Source: Streptomyces sp. R33
Lineage (GTDB): Bacteria > Actinomycetota > Actinomycetes > Streptomycetales > Streptomycetaceae
Assembly (NCBI RefSeq): GCF_041200175.1
Contig: NZ_CP165727.1
Coordinates: 1,922,001 to 1,986,000 of the forward strand
DNA length: 64,000 bases
Direction: 5' to 3'
Both the position numbers and the translations under genes were made by a program. This document shows positions 16,845 through 24,191 of the stretch, one piece after another. Every line of letters starts with the position of its first letter. Positions within the stretch are counted from its first letter, which is position 1. Below the pieces are notes generated by a model. The model saw only the letters and a program-made list of their open reading frames with translations, was not told the DNA's origin and made no database searches.

Positions 16845-18353
16845 GTGCACCGCAAAGTCATCGCCCCGAGCGTGCTCGCCGCTTCCCTCCTGCTGGTGAT
16901 CCCGGCGTCGGCGGCGAGTTCGGTCCAAGGGGCCCCGGGTATCGGTGATCCCTACTACCCGGCCAGCGGCAACAGCGGATACGACGTGTCCCACTACGAC
17001 CTGCGCCTGCAGTACCAGCCGAAGACGGACCTGCTGGAGGGCACCGCCACCCTGCTGACCACCGCCCGGCAGGACCTCTCCCGCTTCAACCTGGACTTCG
17101 GCCTGAAGGTCAGCGAGATCCGGGTCAACGGCACCAAGGCGAAGTTCGCCACCTCCGGGGACCACGAGCTGGAGGTGACCCCCGCCCAGCCGCTGCAGAA
17201 GGACAAGCCGGCGAGCGTCGTCGTCAAGTACGCAGGAAAGCCCTCGGAGTTCAAGATCGACGGCTGGTCGGCCTGGCAGCGCACCCCGGACGGCGGTGTC
17301 GCGGCGCAGGAGCCCGACTCGGCCGTCTGGTGGTTCCCGAGCAACGACCACCCGCTCGACAAGGCCACGTTCGACATCTCGGTCAACGTCCCCGACGGCA
17401 CCCAGGCCATCAGCAACGGCGTGCTCCAGTCGCAGAGTTCCCGGCTCGGCTGGACCCGGTACAACTGGCGCTCGAACAAGCCGCAGGCCACGTACCTCGC
17501 CACCCTCGCCATCGGCAAGTTCGACGTCACCACCGACAAGACGGCGAGCGGCCTGCCCATCCTCAACGCGTACAGCAAGGACCTCGGCGACAACGCGGGC
17601 GCGGCCCGCGCGAGCGTGGAGCGGACCGGCGAGGTGGCCGAGTGGCTGGAGGGGGTCTTCGGGCCGTACCCCTTCAACGCGCTGGGCGGCTACGTGCCGA
17701 ACGTGCCGTCGAGCTTCGCGCTGGAGACGCAGACCCGGCCGTTCTACAGCCCGAAGCAGTTCTCGAACGGCGCCAACGTCTCGGTGGTCGTGCACGAGCT
17801 GGCCCACCAGTGGTATGGCGACAGCGTGTCCGTCGACGGCTGGAAGGACATCTGGATCAACGAGGGCTTCGCCCGCTACAGCCAGTGGCTGTGGTCGGAG
17901 AAGGAGGGCGAGGGCACCGCGCAGGAGCTCGCCGACTGGGCGTACGGGCTGCGCGCGGCGGACGACCCGTTCTGGCAGGTCAAGCCGGGCGACCCGGGCC
18001 CGGACAACCAGTTCCACGGAGCCGTCTACGACCGCGGCGCGATCGCCCTGCAGGCGCTGCGCAACGAGATCGGCGACGAGAAGTTCTTCCGGATCCTCAA
18101 GGGCTGGCCGACCGAGCGGGCCTACGGCAACGCCAAGGTCGGGGACTTCGTCCGGTACGCGGAGAAGGTGTCGGACAAGCCGCTGGCCCAGCTGTTCGAG
18201 ACCTGGCTGTACACCCCGGGCAAGCCGGCCTTCGCCGCGCCCGCGGCCGCCTCGCCCTCGGCCGCCCGGTCCCTCACGGCCCCCGCCGCGAAGCAGGTGG
18301 AGCCGAAGTCCTGGAAGAAGATCGCCGAGACGAACACGATCCACGAGCACTGA
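16845..18353 (+). CDS. Secreted M1 family zinc metallopeptidase
   Basis: An extracellular aminopeptidase-type enzyme of 502 residues. A Sec signal peptide (MHRKVIAPSVLAASLLLVIP then ASA) precedes the M1 N-terminal beta domain (DVSHYDLRLQYQPKTDLLEG). The catalytic domain has the zinc site HELAHQWYGD (His317, Glu318, His321) and the third ligand in NEGFARY (Glu340). It is shorter than PepN-type enzymes, as usual for secreted Streptomyces M1 peptidases. The usual GxMEN exopeptidase motif appears altered to SSFALETQ just upstream of the zinc site. GTG 16845 is chosen because GGAG is 6 nt upstream, whereas TTG 16833 overlaps that site. A perfect hairpin follows the gene. The 276-bp upstream gap has no gene. 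Confidence 0.92.
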   Translation: MHRKVIAPSVLAASLLLVIPASAASSVQGAPGIGDPYYPASGNSGYDVSHYDLRLQYQPKTDLLEGTATLLTTARQDLSRFNLDFGLKVSEIRVNGTKAKFATSGDHELEVTPAQPLQKDKPASVVVKYAGKPSEFKIDGWSAWQRTPDGGVAAQEPDSAVWWFPSNDHPLDKATFDISVNVPDGTQAISNGVLQSQSSRLGWTRYNWRSNKPQATYLATLAIGKFDVTTDKTASGLPILNAYSKDLGDNAGAARASVERTGEVAEWLEGVFGPYPFNALGGYVPNVPSSFALETQTRPFYSPKQFSNGANVSVVVHELAHQWYGDSVSVDGWKDIWINEGFARYSQWLWSEKEGEGTAQELADWAYGLRAADDPFWQVKPGDPGPDNQFHGAVYDRGAIALQALRNEIGDEKFFRILKGWPTERAYGNAKVGDFVRYAEKVSDKPLAQLFETWLYTPGKPAFAAPAAASPSAARSLTAPAAKQVEPKSWKKIAETNTIHEH

Positions 18354-18360
18354 TTCCAGG

Positions 18361-18386
18361 CCGTACGACGGTTCGCGGTCGTACGG
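18361..18386. terminator. Bidirectional terminator between M1 peptidase and MpaB-like gene
   Basis: Perfect 9-bp stem CCGTACGAC (18361-18369) / GTCGTACGG (18378-18386) with an 8-nt loop, 8 bp after the peptidase stop and about 20 bp from the convergent MpaB-like gene stop at 18408. It can serve both transcripts. Confidence 0.75.
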
Positions 18387-18407
18387 GGACCCGCGCGCCG
18401 GTACCCG

Positions 18408-19268
18408 TCACAGGGTGCCGGCGCGCCACCGCTCCCGCGCCGCCCGCGCGACCGGCAGGTACCGCAGCCGTTCCGGCAGCAGCGGTACGAGGAGCCGTAC
18501 GGCCGTGCTGAACCGCCGGAGCCTGCGCTCCTGGGCCGGGCTCCACTCCAGCCCGATGGCGGCGCGCGCGTCCGGCGGCATGTACCCGACGGTGACGAAG
18601 GCCCGGAAGTGCAGGAACGCCGCCCGGAGCACCGGCCAGGCGAGCCGCAGCAGCAGCCGCACCGGCAGGGAGCCGCCCGTGGGCCGGGGCAGCGGCACGT
18701 CCGTGGCGACCAGCTCGCGGGCGACCTTGGTCGGCTCGATCTCCTCGGCCAGCATCCGGCGGTAGTAGACCCAGTACTCCTCGATGCTCTGCGGCATGTC
18801 CCGGTCACGGACCCCGAGGATCCGGCCCACCTGGAGCCACTCCCGGTACAGCTGCCGCTCCTGGGCGGGGGTGAAGCGGCGCAGCAGGTAGCGCCCCGCG
18901 TACAGGTAGATCGGGAAACCGGTGGCGTGCACCCAGGAGTAGCAGGCGGGGTCGAGGGAGTGGTAGGGCCGGCCCCGGGTGTCGACGCCCTGGATCTCCT
19001 TGTGCAGGCGGCGCACCCGGCGGCCCTCCTCGGCGGCCTCCTCCCCGCCGTACACCCACAGCTGGACGGAGCGCAGCGAGCGCTCGCCGCGCCCCCAGGG
19101 GTCGGTGCGGAAGACCGAGTGCTCGTCGACGCCGGCCCCGATCGCGGGGTGGGCGACCTGCATGGTGAAGGCGGCGGGCAGCATCAGCAGGGCCCGGACG
19201 TCGCCGGAGATGGTCCAGAGCACCCCGCCGGGCGCCGGCGGCACGGGATCGGGGCGCTTTTCTCTCAT
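18408..19268 (-). CDS. Oxygenase MpaB family protein (DUF2236)
   Basis: A 286-residue member of the MpaB/latex-clearing-protein (DUF2236) superfamily, in which known members are b-type haem oxygenases. The family start is visible: DVRALLMLPAAFTMQVAHPAIGAGV, then HSVFRTDPWGR and the long helical region with HKEIQGVDTRGRPYHSLDP. The likely haem-ligand histidines lie in VAHPAIGAGV and in RRLHKEIQG, by family analogy. The substrate is unknown. ATG 19268 has only GGA three nt upstream. It converges on the M1 peptidase gene and is divergent from the sphingomyelinase gene (127 bp apart). Confidence 0.85.
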   Translation of the reverse strand: MREKRPDPVPPAPGGVLWTISGDVRALLMLPAAFTMQVAHPAIGAGVDEHSVFRTDPWGRGERSLRSVQLWVYGGEEAAEEGRRVRRLHKEIQGVDTRGRPYHSLDPACYSWVHATGFPIYLYAGRYLLRRFTPAQERQLYREWLQVGRILGVRDRDMPQSIEEYWVYYRRMLAEEIEPTKVARELVATDVPLPRPTGGSLPVRLLLRLAWPVLRAAFLHFRAFVTVGYMPPDARAAIGLEWSPAQERRLRRFSTAVRLLVPLLPERLRYLPVARAARERWRAGTL

Positions 19269-19324
19269 GGTTCCAGTATGCGAGGCCAGACGTCCGCTCC
19301 CGGACAGAAAGTCTTGTCACGGGT

Positions 19325-19340
19325 GTTACCCAGAGGTAAC
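19325..19340. promoter_or_regulatory. Inverted repeat upstream of the sphingomyelinase gene
   Basis: GTTACC (19325-19330) CAGA GGTAAC (19335-19340) is a perfect 6-bp dyad 55 bp upstream of the sphingomyelinase start and 56 bp from the divergent MpaB start. It is a candidate operator for one or both; the binding protein is unknown. Confidence 0.5.
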
Positions 19341-19395
19341 CGCGGCTGCTTGGATGACGGAGTCGATCTCCCCCTGCAGGAATGATGGAGACCTC

Positions 19396-20385
19396 ATGCT
19401 GCACACAAAGCTCCGCCGCAATCGGGCCGCCGCCACGGCCGTTGCGGCGATCGCCGTCGGCGCGCTGGCCGCCACCAGCGCGCCGGCCGCCTCGGCCGCG
19501 GAGAGCGCCGCGGCCCCGCGGCTCAGCGTCCTCACGTACAACGTGTTCCTGATGAGCAAGAACCTCTACCCCAACTGGGGTCAGGACCACCGCGCTTCGG
19601 AGATCCCCAAGGCGTCCTACTTCCAGGGCCACGACGTGGTCGTGCTCCAGGAAGCCTTCGACAACGGCGCCTCGGACGCCCTGAAGTCCAACGCCTCGGC
19701 GCAGTACCCGTACCAGACCCCGGTCGTCGGCCGCAGCAAGAGCGGCTGGGACGCCACGGGCGGCGCCTACTCCTCCACCACCCCCGAGGACGGCGGCGTC
19801 ACGATCCTGAGCAAGTGGCCGATCATCCGCAAGGAGCAGGTCGTCTACAAGGACGCCTGCGGCGCCGACTGGTGGTCCAACAAGGGCTTCGCCTACGTCG
19901 TGCTGGACGTCAACGGCACCAAGGTCCACGTGGTCGGCACCCACGCGCAGTCCACCGACCCGGGCTGCGGCGCGGGCGAGGCGGCGGACATGCGCGCCCG
20001 CCAGTTCAAGGCGATGGACGCCTTCCTGGACGGCAAGAACATCCCTGCGAACGAGCAGGTCATCGTCGCCGGGGACATGAACGTCGACTCCCGCACCCCC
20101 GAGTTCGCGTCGATGCTCGCCAATGCCGACCTGGCGAACTCCGACTCGCGCACGGGTCACCCGTACTCCTTCGACACCGCGCTGAACTCCATCGCGAACT
20201 ACCGCTACCCGACCGACCCGCGCGAGGACCTGGACTACGTCCTCTACCGCAAGGGCAACGCCCGCCCGGCGGGCTGGGAGAACAACGTGGTCAAGGAGCA
20301 GTCGGCGCCCTGGACGGTCTCCAGCTGGGGCACCTCGTACACGTACACCAACCTCTCCGACCACTACCCGCTGATCGGCCGGTAG
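19396..20385 (+). CDS. sph: Secreted sphingomyelin phosphodiesterase
   Basis: A secreted phospholipase C-type enzyme (neutral sphingomyelinase) of the DNase I-like fold that splits sphingomyelin to ceramide and phosphocholine. It has 329 residues. The twin-Arg-free Sec signal ends near APAASA (about residue 35). Family motifs follow: LTYNVFLMS, VVLQEAFDN (metal-binding Glu), HVVGTHAQS, VIVAGDMNVD (Asp/Asn catalytic pair), DLDYVLYR and the catalytic NLSDHYPL at the C-terminus. ATG 19396 has GGAG 6 nt upstream. Two strong hairpins end the transcript. In Streptomyces such enzymes scavenge phosphate and lipid head groups; regulation by phosphate is possible but no clear PHO box was seen. Confidence 0.93.
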   Translation: MLHTKLRRNRAAATAVAAIAVGALAATSAPAASAAESAAAPRLSVLTYNVFLMSKNLYPNWGQDHRASEIPKASYFQGHDVVVLQEAFDNGASDALKSNASAQYPYQTPVVGRSKSGWDATGGAYSSTTPEDGGVTILSKWPIIRKEQVVYKDACGADWWSNKGFAYVVLDVNGTKVHVVGTHAQSTDPGCGAGEAADMRARQFKAMDAFLDGKNIPANEQVIVAGDMNVDSRTPEFASMLANADLANSDSRTGHPYSFDTALNSIANYRYPTDPREDLDYVLYRKGNARPAGWENNVVKEQSAPWTVSSWGTSYTYTNLSDHYPLIGR

Positions 20386-20394
20386 TTCCGCGCT

Positions 20395-20427
20395 CCGCGG
20401 GTGCCCCCGCGCGACGGGCACCCGCGG
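20395..20427. terminator. Strong terminator hairpin 1 after the sphingomyelinase gene
   Basis: Perfect 12-bp stem CCGCGGGTGCCC (20395-20406) / GGGCACCCGCGG (20416-20427) with a 9-nt loop, 10 bp after the sph stop, between convergent genes. Confidence 0.85.
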
Positions 20428-20481
20428 GTCCGCCTCCGTACGCAGCCCGGTCGTCGCGAGGCGGCTCCGGCATCCTCCCGC

Positions 20482-20519
20482 CCCCGTCCGGTGGGCGGCG
20501 CTGCGCCCACCGGACGGGG
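20482..20519. terminator. Strong terminator hairpin 2 between sphingomyelinase and acyl-CoA ligase genes
   Basis: Perfect 15-bp stem CCCCGTCCGGTGGGC (20482-20496) / GCCCACCGGACGGGG (20505-20519) with an 8-nt loop, 10 bp from the stop of the convergent ligase gene. Symmetry makes it usable in both directions, mainly for the ligase transcript. Confidence 0.85.
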
Positions 20520-20528
20520 CCACGCGGG

Positions 20529-22409
20529 CTACGCGGTGTCCGGCGAGCCCGCGGACGGGCCCTCGTGGGCGTCCGCGTACGGCTCCTCGTACGGCTCCTC
20601 GTACAGCCCGTCGATCAGGGCGCCGTACTTCTCCCGGACCACTCGGCGGCGCAGCTTCAGCGACGGGGTGAGCTCCCCGGACTCGGGGCCCCACTCCTCG
20701 GTCAGCAGCCGGTACCGCTTGATCTGCTCGGTCCGGTTGAGCCGGGCGTTGGCCGCCGCGACCGCGCGGGCGATCTCCTCCCGTACGGCCGGGTGGACCG
20801 CGAGATCGGCGAGCGGGCCGGCCTCGATGCCGCGGGCCGCCGCCCACGCCGGGGCCAGCTCGCCGTCAAGCACCAGCAGGGCGACGAGGTAGGAGCGGCC
20901 GTCGCCGTGCACCAGGGCCTGGCCGATCAGCGGATGCTCCTTGACGGTGTTCTCCACCAGCGCCGGCGAGACGTTCTTGCCGTTCGAGGTGATGATGAGT
21001 TCCTTCTTGCGGTCGGTCAGCCAGAGGAACCCCTCCTCGTCGAGCCGGCCGATGTCCCCGGTCGGGAACCAGCCCTCGGCGTCGTGCGCGCTCTCCACCG
21101 AACCGTCGGGCCGCAGGTAGCCGCCGAAGACGGTCCCGCCCCGCGTGAGGATCTCCCCGTCCTGCGCGAGCCGCAGCTCCAGCCCCTCGATCGGGCGTCC
21201 CACCGAGCCCAGCCGGAACCCGTCCGGGCTGTTGACCGTGCACACACCCGAGGTCTCGGTGAGCCCCCAGGCGTCCATGATGGTGATCCCCCAGCCCGCC
21301 CAGAACCGCACCACGTCGATCGGCATCGGCGCGGTGGCGCTGGCCGTCCACTGCAGCCGGTCCAGCCCGGCCAGGCCCAGCAGCGGGTCCAGCACCTGCT
21401 CCTTGGCCCGGGCGTACGAGGCTTCGAGCGCCGCCGGGATCTGCTCGCCGCGCTCGCGGTGGCCGGCCCGGGCGCGGGCGAGGTCGTTCGCGGCCTCGAT
21501 GGCGTCCCGCTGCGCGGCCGGAAGCTGCGCGAGCACGGCCCGTACGGACGCGGCGAGCTTCTCCCACACCCGGGGCACGCCGAAGAACTGCACGGGGTGC
21601 AGCTCGCGCACGGCACTCCCCACGGCGGCGGGGTCGGCGACGAGCCGGACGTGGGCGGCCCGCAGCAGCGGCAGGTAGAGGCCGAGGATCCGCTCGGCGA
21701 TGTGCGCGAACGGCAGGTAGCAGATGTGCTCGGCGTGCTCGGGCAGGTCAACGCGCCGGTCGAGGCGGACGGACTGGAGCATGATGTTGCGGTGGGTCAG
21801 CCGGACGCCCTTGGGGTCTCCGGTGGTGCCGGAGGTGTAGACGACGGTCAGCGGGTCCTCGGGGCGGGTCTCCTGCCAGGCCTTCTCGAAGGCGTCGGGG
21901 TGGTGCGTACGGGCGCCGCTCGCGTGCAGGGAGCCGTACGTGTGGTGCGTACCCGCATCGGCGGCCTCGGCCACGACCAGCCGCTCCAGGGGCACCTGCC
22001 CGTCGGCGAGCAGCGGTTCCCACCGGGCCAGCTCGCGGGCGCCCTCGAGGACGGCGACCCGGGCCCGGCTGTGGCGGGCGATGTGGGCGATCTGCTCGGG
22101 CGCGGAGGTCCCGTACACGGTGACGGGGACGGCGCCGAGGTGGACGAGGGCGAGGTCGCTGAGCCAGTGCTCGGGGCGGTTGCCCATCATGATCAGGACG
22201 TGTTCGCCGCGTTCGACGCCGAGGGCGGCGTATCCGGAGGCGAGGACGGCTACCTTGCGGCGGACCTCGGTCCAGCTGAGGGTCGTCCAGCCGTCGCCCT
22301 CGCGCCAGGAGAGGGCGGGGAGATCCCCGTACTCGGCGGCGTTGCGTGCCAGCAGCGCGGGGAGGGTGAGCTCTTCGGGTCGTCCGGGCAGTCGCAGTTT
22401 CGTGGTCAT
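20529..22409 (-). CDS. Long-chain acyl-CoA synthetase / AMP-dependent ligase
   Basis: Activates fatty acids to acyl-CoA through an acyl-adenylate. The 626-residue ANL-family enzyme has the P-loop motif YTSGTTGDPKGV (191-202), LPFAHIAER, the A5 motif WGLTETSG, the A7 motif WFPTGDIGRLDEEGFL and the hinge DRKKELIITSNGKNVSP typical of FadD15-like long-chain ligases. The C-terminus carries an acidic repeat (YEEPYEEPYADAHEG) beyond the conserved end. ATG 22409 has GGAG 7 nt upstream. The divergent MerR regulator (start 22495) shares an 85-bp control region with a dyad at 22442-22458, which suggests that it controls this gene. Confidence 0.93.
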   Translation of the reverse strand: MTTKLRLPGRPEELTLPALLARNAAEYGDLPALSWREGDGWTTLSWTEVRRKVAVLASGYAALGVERGEHVLIMMGNRPEHWLSDLALVHLGAVPVTVYGTSAPEQIAHIARHSRARVAVLEGARELARWEPLLADGQVPLERLVVAEAADAGTHHTYGSLHASGARTHHPDAFEKAWQETRPEDPLTVVYTSGTTGDPKGVRLTHRNIMLQSVRLDRRVDLPEHAEHICYLPFAHIAERILGLYLPLLRAAHVRLVADPAAVGSAVRELHPVQFFGVPRVWEKLAASVRAVLAQLPAAQRDAIEAANDLARARAGHRERGEQIPAALEASYARAKEQVLDPLLGLAGLDRLQWTASATAPMPIDVVRFWAGWGITIMDAWGLTETSGVCTVNSPDGFRLGSVGRPIEGLELRLAQDGEILTRGGTVFGGYLRPDGSVESAHDAEGWFPTGDIGRLDEEGFLWLTDRKKELIITSNGKNVSPALVENTVKEHPLIGQALVHGDGRSYLVALLVLDGELAPAWAAARGIEAGPLADLAVHPAVREEIARAVAAANARLNRTEQIKRYRLLTEEWGPESGELTPSLKLRRRVVREKYGALIDGLYEEPYEEPYADAHEGPSAGSPDTA

Positions 22410-22441
22410 GGGCAGCTCCTGGCCGTTTCACATCGTTGGTG

Positions 22442-22458
22442 CGACAGCAATACTGTTG
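22442..22458. promoter_or_regulatory. Candidate MerR operator between acyl-CoA ligase and regulator
   Basis: CGACAG (22442-22447) CAATA CTGTTG (22453-22458) is a near-perfect dyad with 5-nt centre, midway in the 85-bp divergent promoter region. MerR proteins bind such dyads, typically within long promoter spacers. It is assigned by position and symmetry only. Confidence 0.55.
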
Positions 22459-22494
22459 AACCCAAGCTGTGGAGCAGAGAGCGAGGCGCAGACG

Positions 22495-23232
22495 ATGGCC
22501 GACCAGGCACCCGAGCCGATGCTCACAGTCGACGAGCTGGCGGCCAGGGCGGGCGTCACCGTGCGCACCGTTCGTTTCTACAGCACGCGCGGGCTTTTGC
22601 CCCCTCCCGTGATCGGCCCTCGTCGGGTGGGGCACTACGGGCCGGAACACCTGTCCCGGCTGGCGCTGATCGAGGAACTGCAGCACCAGGGCATGACCTT
22701 GTCCGCCATCGAGCGCTATCTGGACGCGCTGCCCGACGACCTGAGCGCGCACGACCTGGCCATCCACCGCGCGATGGTGTCCAGTTGGGCTCCGGACGCG
22801 CCCCAGGAGGTGTCGCGGGAGGAGCTGGAGAAGCGGACCGGGCGTACGTTGACGGACACGGACATCCGGCGGCTGACGGCGATGAACGTGCTGGCGCCGG
22901 CCCCGGTGGGCTTCCGGGTGGACGTGGGGCTGCTGCGGCTCGGGGTCGCGCTGCTCGACGTGCCGATCTCGCACGAGACGATCCTGGTGGCGCGCAAGGT
23001 GCTGCTGGAGCACGCCCGGACGGCGGCGCACCAGCTGACGGCGCTGTTCCGGGACGAGGTGTGGGGGCCGTTCACGGAGGGCGAGAGCGATCCGGAGCGG
23101 GTGGAGTCGATGAAGGCGCTGTCGGCGCACATGCAGCCGATGGTGGTGCAGGCGCTGGTGACCGCGTTCCAGCGGTCGCTGAAGGAGGAACTGCGGGCGG
23201 CGTTCGTCTCGGACGAGCAGCCCCGCGCGTAG
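22495..23232 (+). CDS. MerR family transcriptional regulator
   Basis: A 245-residue regulator with an N-terminal MerR winged HTH (LTVDELAARAGVTVRTVRFYSTRGLLPPP, about 10-38, then GHYGPEHLSRLALIEELQHQGMTLSAIERYL). A long C-terminal domain (about 100-245) without the cysteines of metal sensors suggests an organic ligand, possibly an acyl-CoA given the divergent acyl-CoA ligase. ATG 22495 has GAGCGAGG about 8 nt upstream. A weak hairpin follows the gene (23247-23270). Confidence 0.9.
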   Translation: MADQAPEPMLTVDELAARAGVTVRTVRFYSTRGLLPPPVIGPRRVGHYGPEHLSRLALIEELQHQGMTLSAIERYLDALPDDLSAHDLAIHRAMVSSWAPDAPQEVSREELEKRTGRTLTDTDIRRLTAMNVLAPAPVGFRVDVGLLRLGVALLDVPISHETILVARKVLLEHARTAAHQLTALFRDEVWGPFTEGESDPERVESMKALSAHMQPMVVQALVTAFQRSLKEELRAAFVSDEQPRA

Positions 23233-23246
23233 TGCACCCCGGATGA

Positions 23247-23270
23247 CCGGGCCCCGCCGAGCGGGTCCGG
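23247..23270 (+). terminator. Imperfect terminator hairpin after merR-type gene
   Basis: CCGGGCCCCGC (23247-23257) pairs with GCGGGTCCGG (23261-23270) apart from one bulge, with a 3-nt loop, 14 bp after the regulator stop. Confidence 0.5.
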
Positions 23271-23363
23271 TCCGCTGTGGGTACGGTGGAAAGAGAAGCT
23301 CCGTGCCGGGCCGGTCCACCCGTGAGCAGTTCACGATCGTCTTCGTGAGGGAGCTCTGTTCCC

Positions 23364-24191
23364 GTGGACCTCAACACCATCACCGAAGTCGTGCGGCGGC
23401 CGTCCGACCAGCCGGGTTCCGACTGGCGCGACGGGGACGCCTGGCTCGCGGGCGGCACCTGGCTGTACTCCGCGGAGCAGCCCGGCCTGCGCCGCCTGAT
23501 CGACCTGACGTCGCTGCCCTGGGAGCCCCTCGTCCCGAGCGACGCGGGCCTCGAGATCGGTGCTACGTGCACCATCCGCGACCTGTACGCCTTCGCAGCC
23601 CCGGCCGAATGGACCGCCGGCACCCTCATCCCGACGGCCTGTGAGGCGTTCCTGTCCTCGTTCAAGGTCTGGAACGCGGCTACCGTGGGCGGAAACATCT
23701 GCATGTCACTGCCGGCCGGTCCGATGATCACGCTCACGGTGGCGCTGGAGGCGCGGTACGAGTTGTGGGCCCCCGACGGGTCCGTACGCACGGTCGACGC
23801 CCTCGACTTCGTGACCGGGAACAACCGCAACGTCCTCGCGCCCGGGGAGGTACTGCGCCGGATCGACGTCCCGGCGCACGCCTTGCGCAAACGGCCCGCG
23901 CACCGCCGCTTCGCACTGACCCGCCTCGGCCGTTCGACCGTGTTCCTCATCGGCACCAACACGCCCGGAAGGAGCGATCTGCTGCTCACCGTCACCGCGG
24001 GCACCACGCGGCCGGTGCGGTTCGCCTTCGAAACCATGCCCGATGCCCACACCCTGCGGCAGAGCATCGACGCCGTCCCCGCCGACGTGTGGTTCGACGA
24101 CCCCAACGGGACACCCGACCACCGCCGCCACCTGACACGTCACTTCGCCGAAGAGATCCGCGGCGAACTCATCGCTGGGGGCCCGGCATGA
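23364..24191 (+). CDS. FAD-binding subunit of a xanthine dehydrogenase-family molybdenum hydroxylase
   Basis: The medium (FAD) subunit of a three-cofactor hydroxylase, passing electrons from the 2Fe-2S centres to an acceptor. It has 275 residues with the family FAD motifs AGGTWLY (about 29-35) and TVGGNICMSLPAGPMI (about 110-125), plus the typical LEIGATCTIRDL strand. The C-terminal CO_deh_flav_C-like part is present but short. GTG 23364 has AGGGAG about 10 nt upstream. Its stop overlaps the start of the catalytic subunit gene by 4 bp (ATGA at 24188-24191), so subunits are made in step. No xdhC or Mo-cofactor gene is nearby. Confidence 0.9.
   Translation: MDLNTITEVVRRPSDQPGSDWRDGDAWLAGGTWLYSAEQPGLRRLIDLTSLPWEPLVPSDAGLEIGATCTIRDLYAFAAPAEWTAGTLIPTACEAFLSSFKVWNAATVGGNICMSLPAGPMITLTVALEARYELWAPDGSVRTVDALDFVTGNNRNVLAPGEVLRRIDVPAHALRKRPAHRRFALTRLGRSTVFLIGTNTPGRSDLLLTVTAGTTRPVRFAFETMPDAHTLRQSIDAVPADVWFDDPNGTPDHRRHLTRHFAEEIRGELIAGGPA

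Noticed and set aside
19321..19345. PHO or GlnR box upstream of the sphingomyelinase gene
   Set aside because: The GTTACC/GGTAAC dyad does not show the direct-repeat pattern of PHO boxes or the spaced GlnR half-sites, so only a generic dyad is reported.
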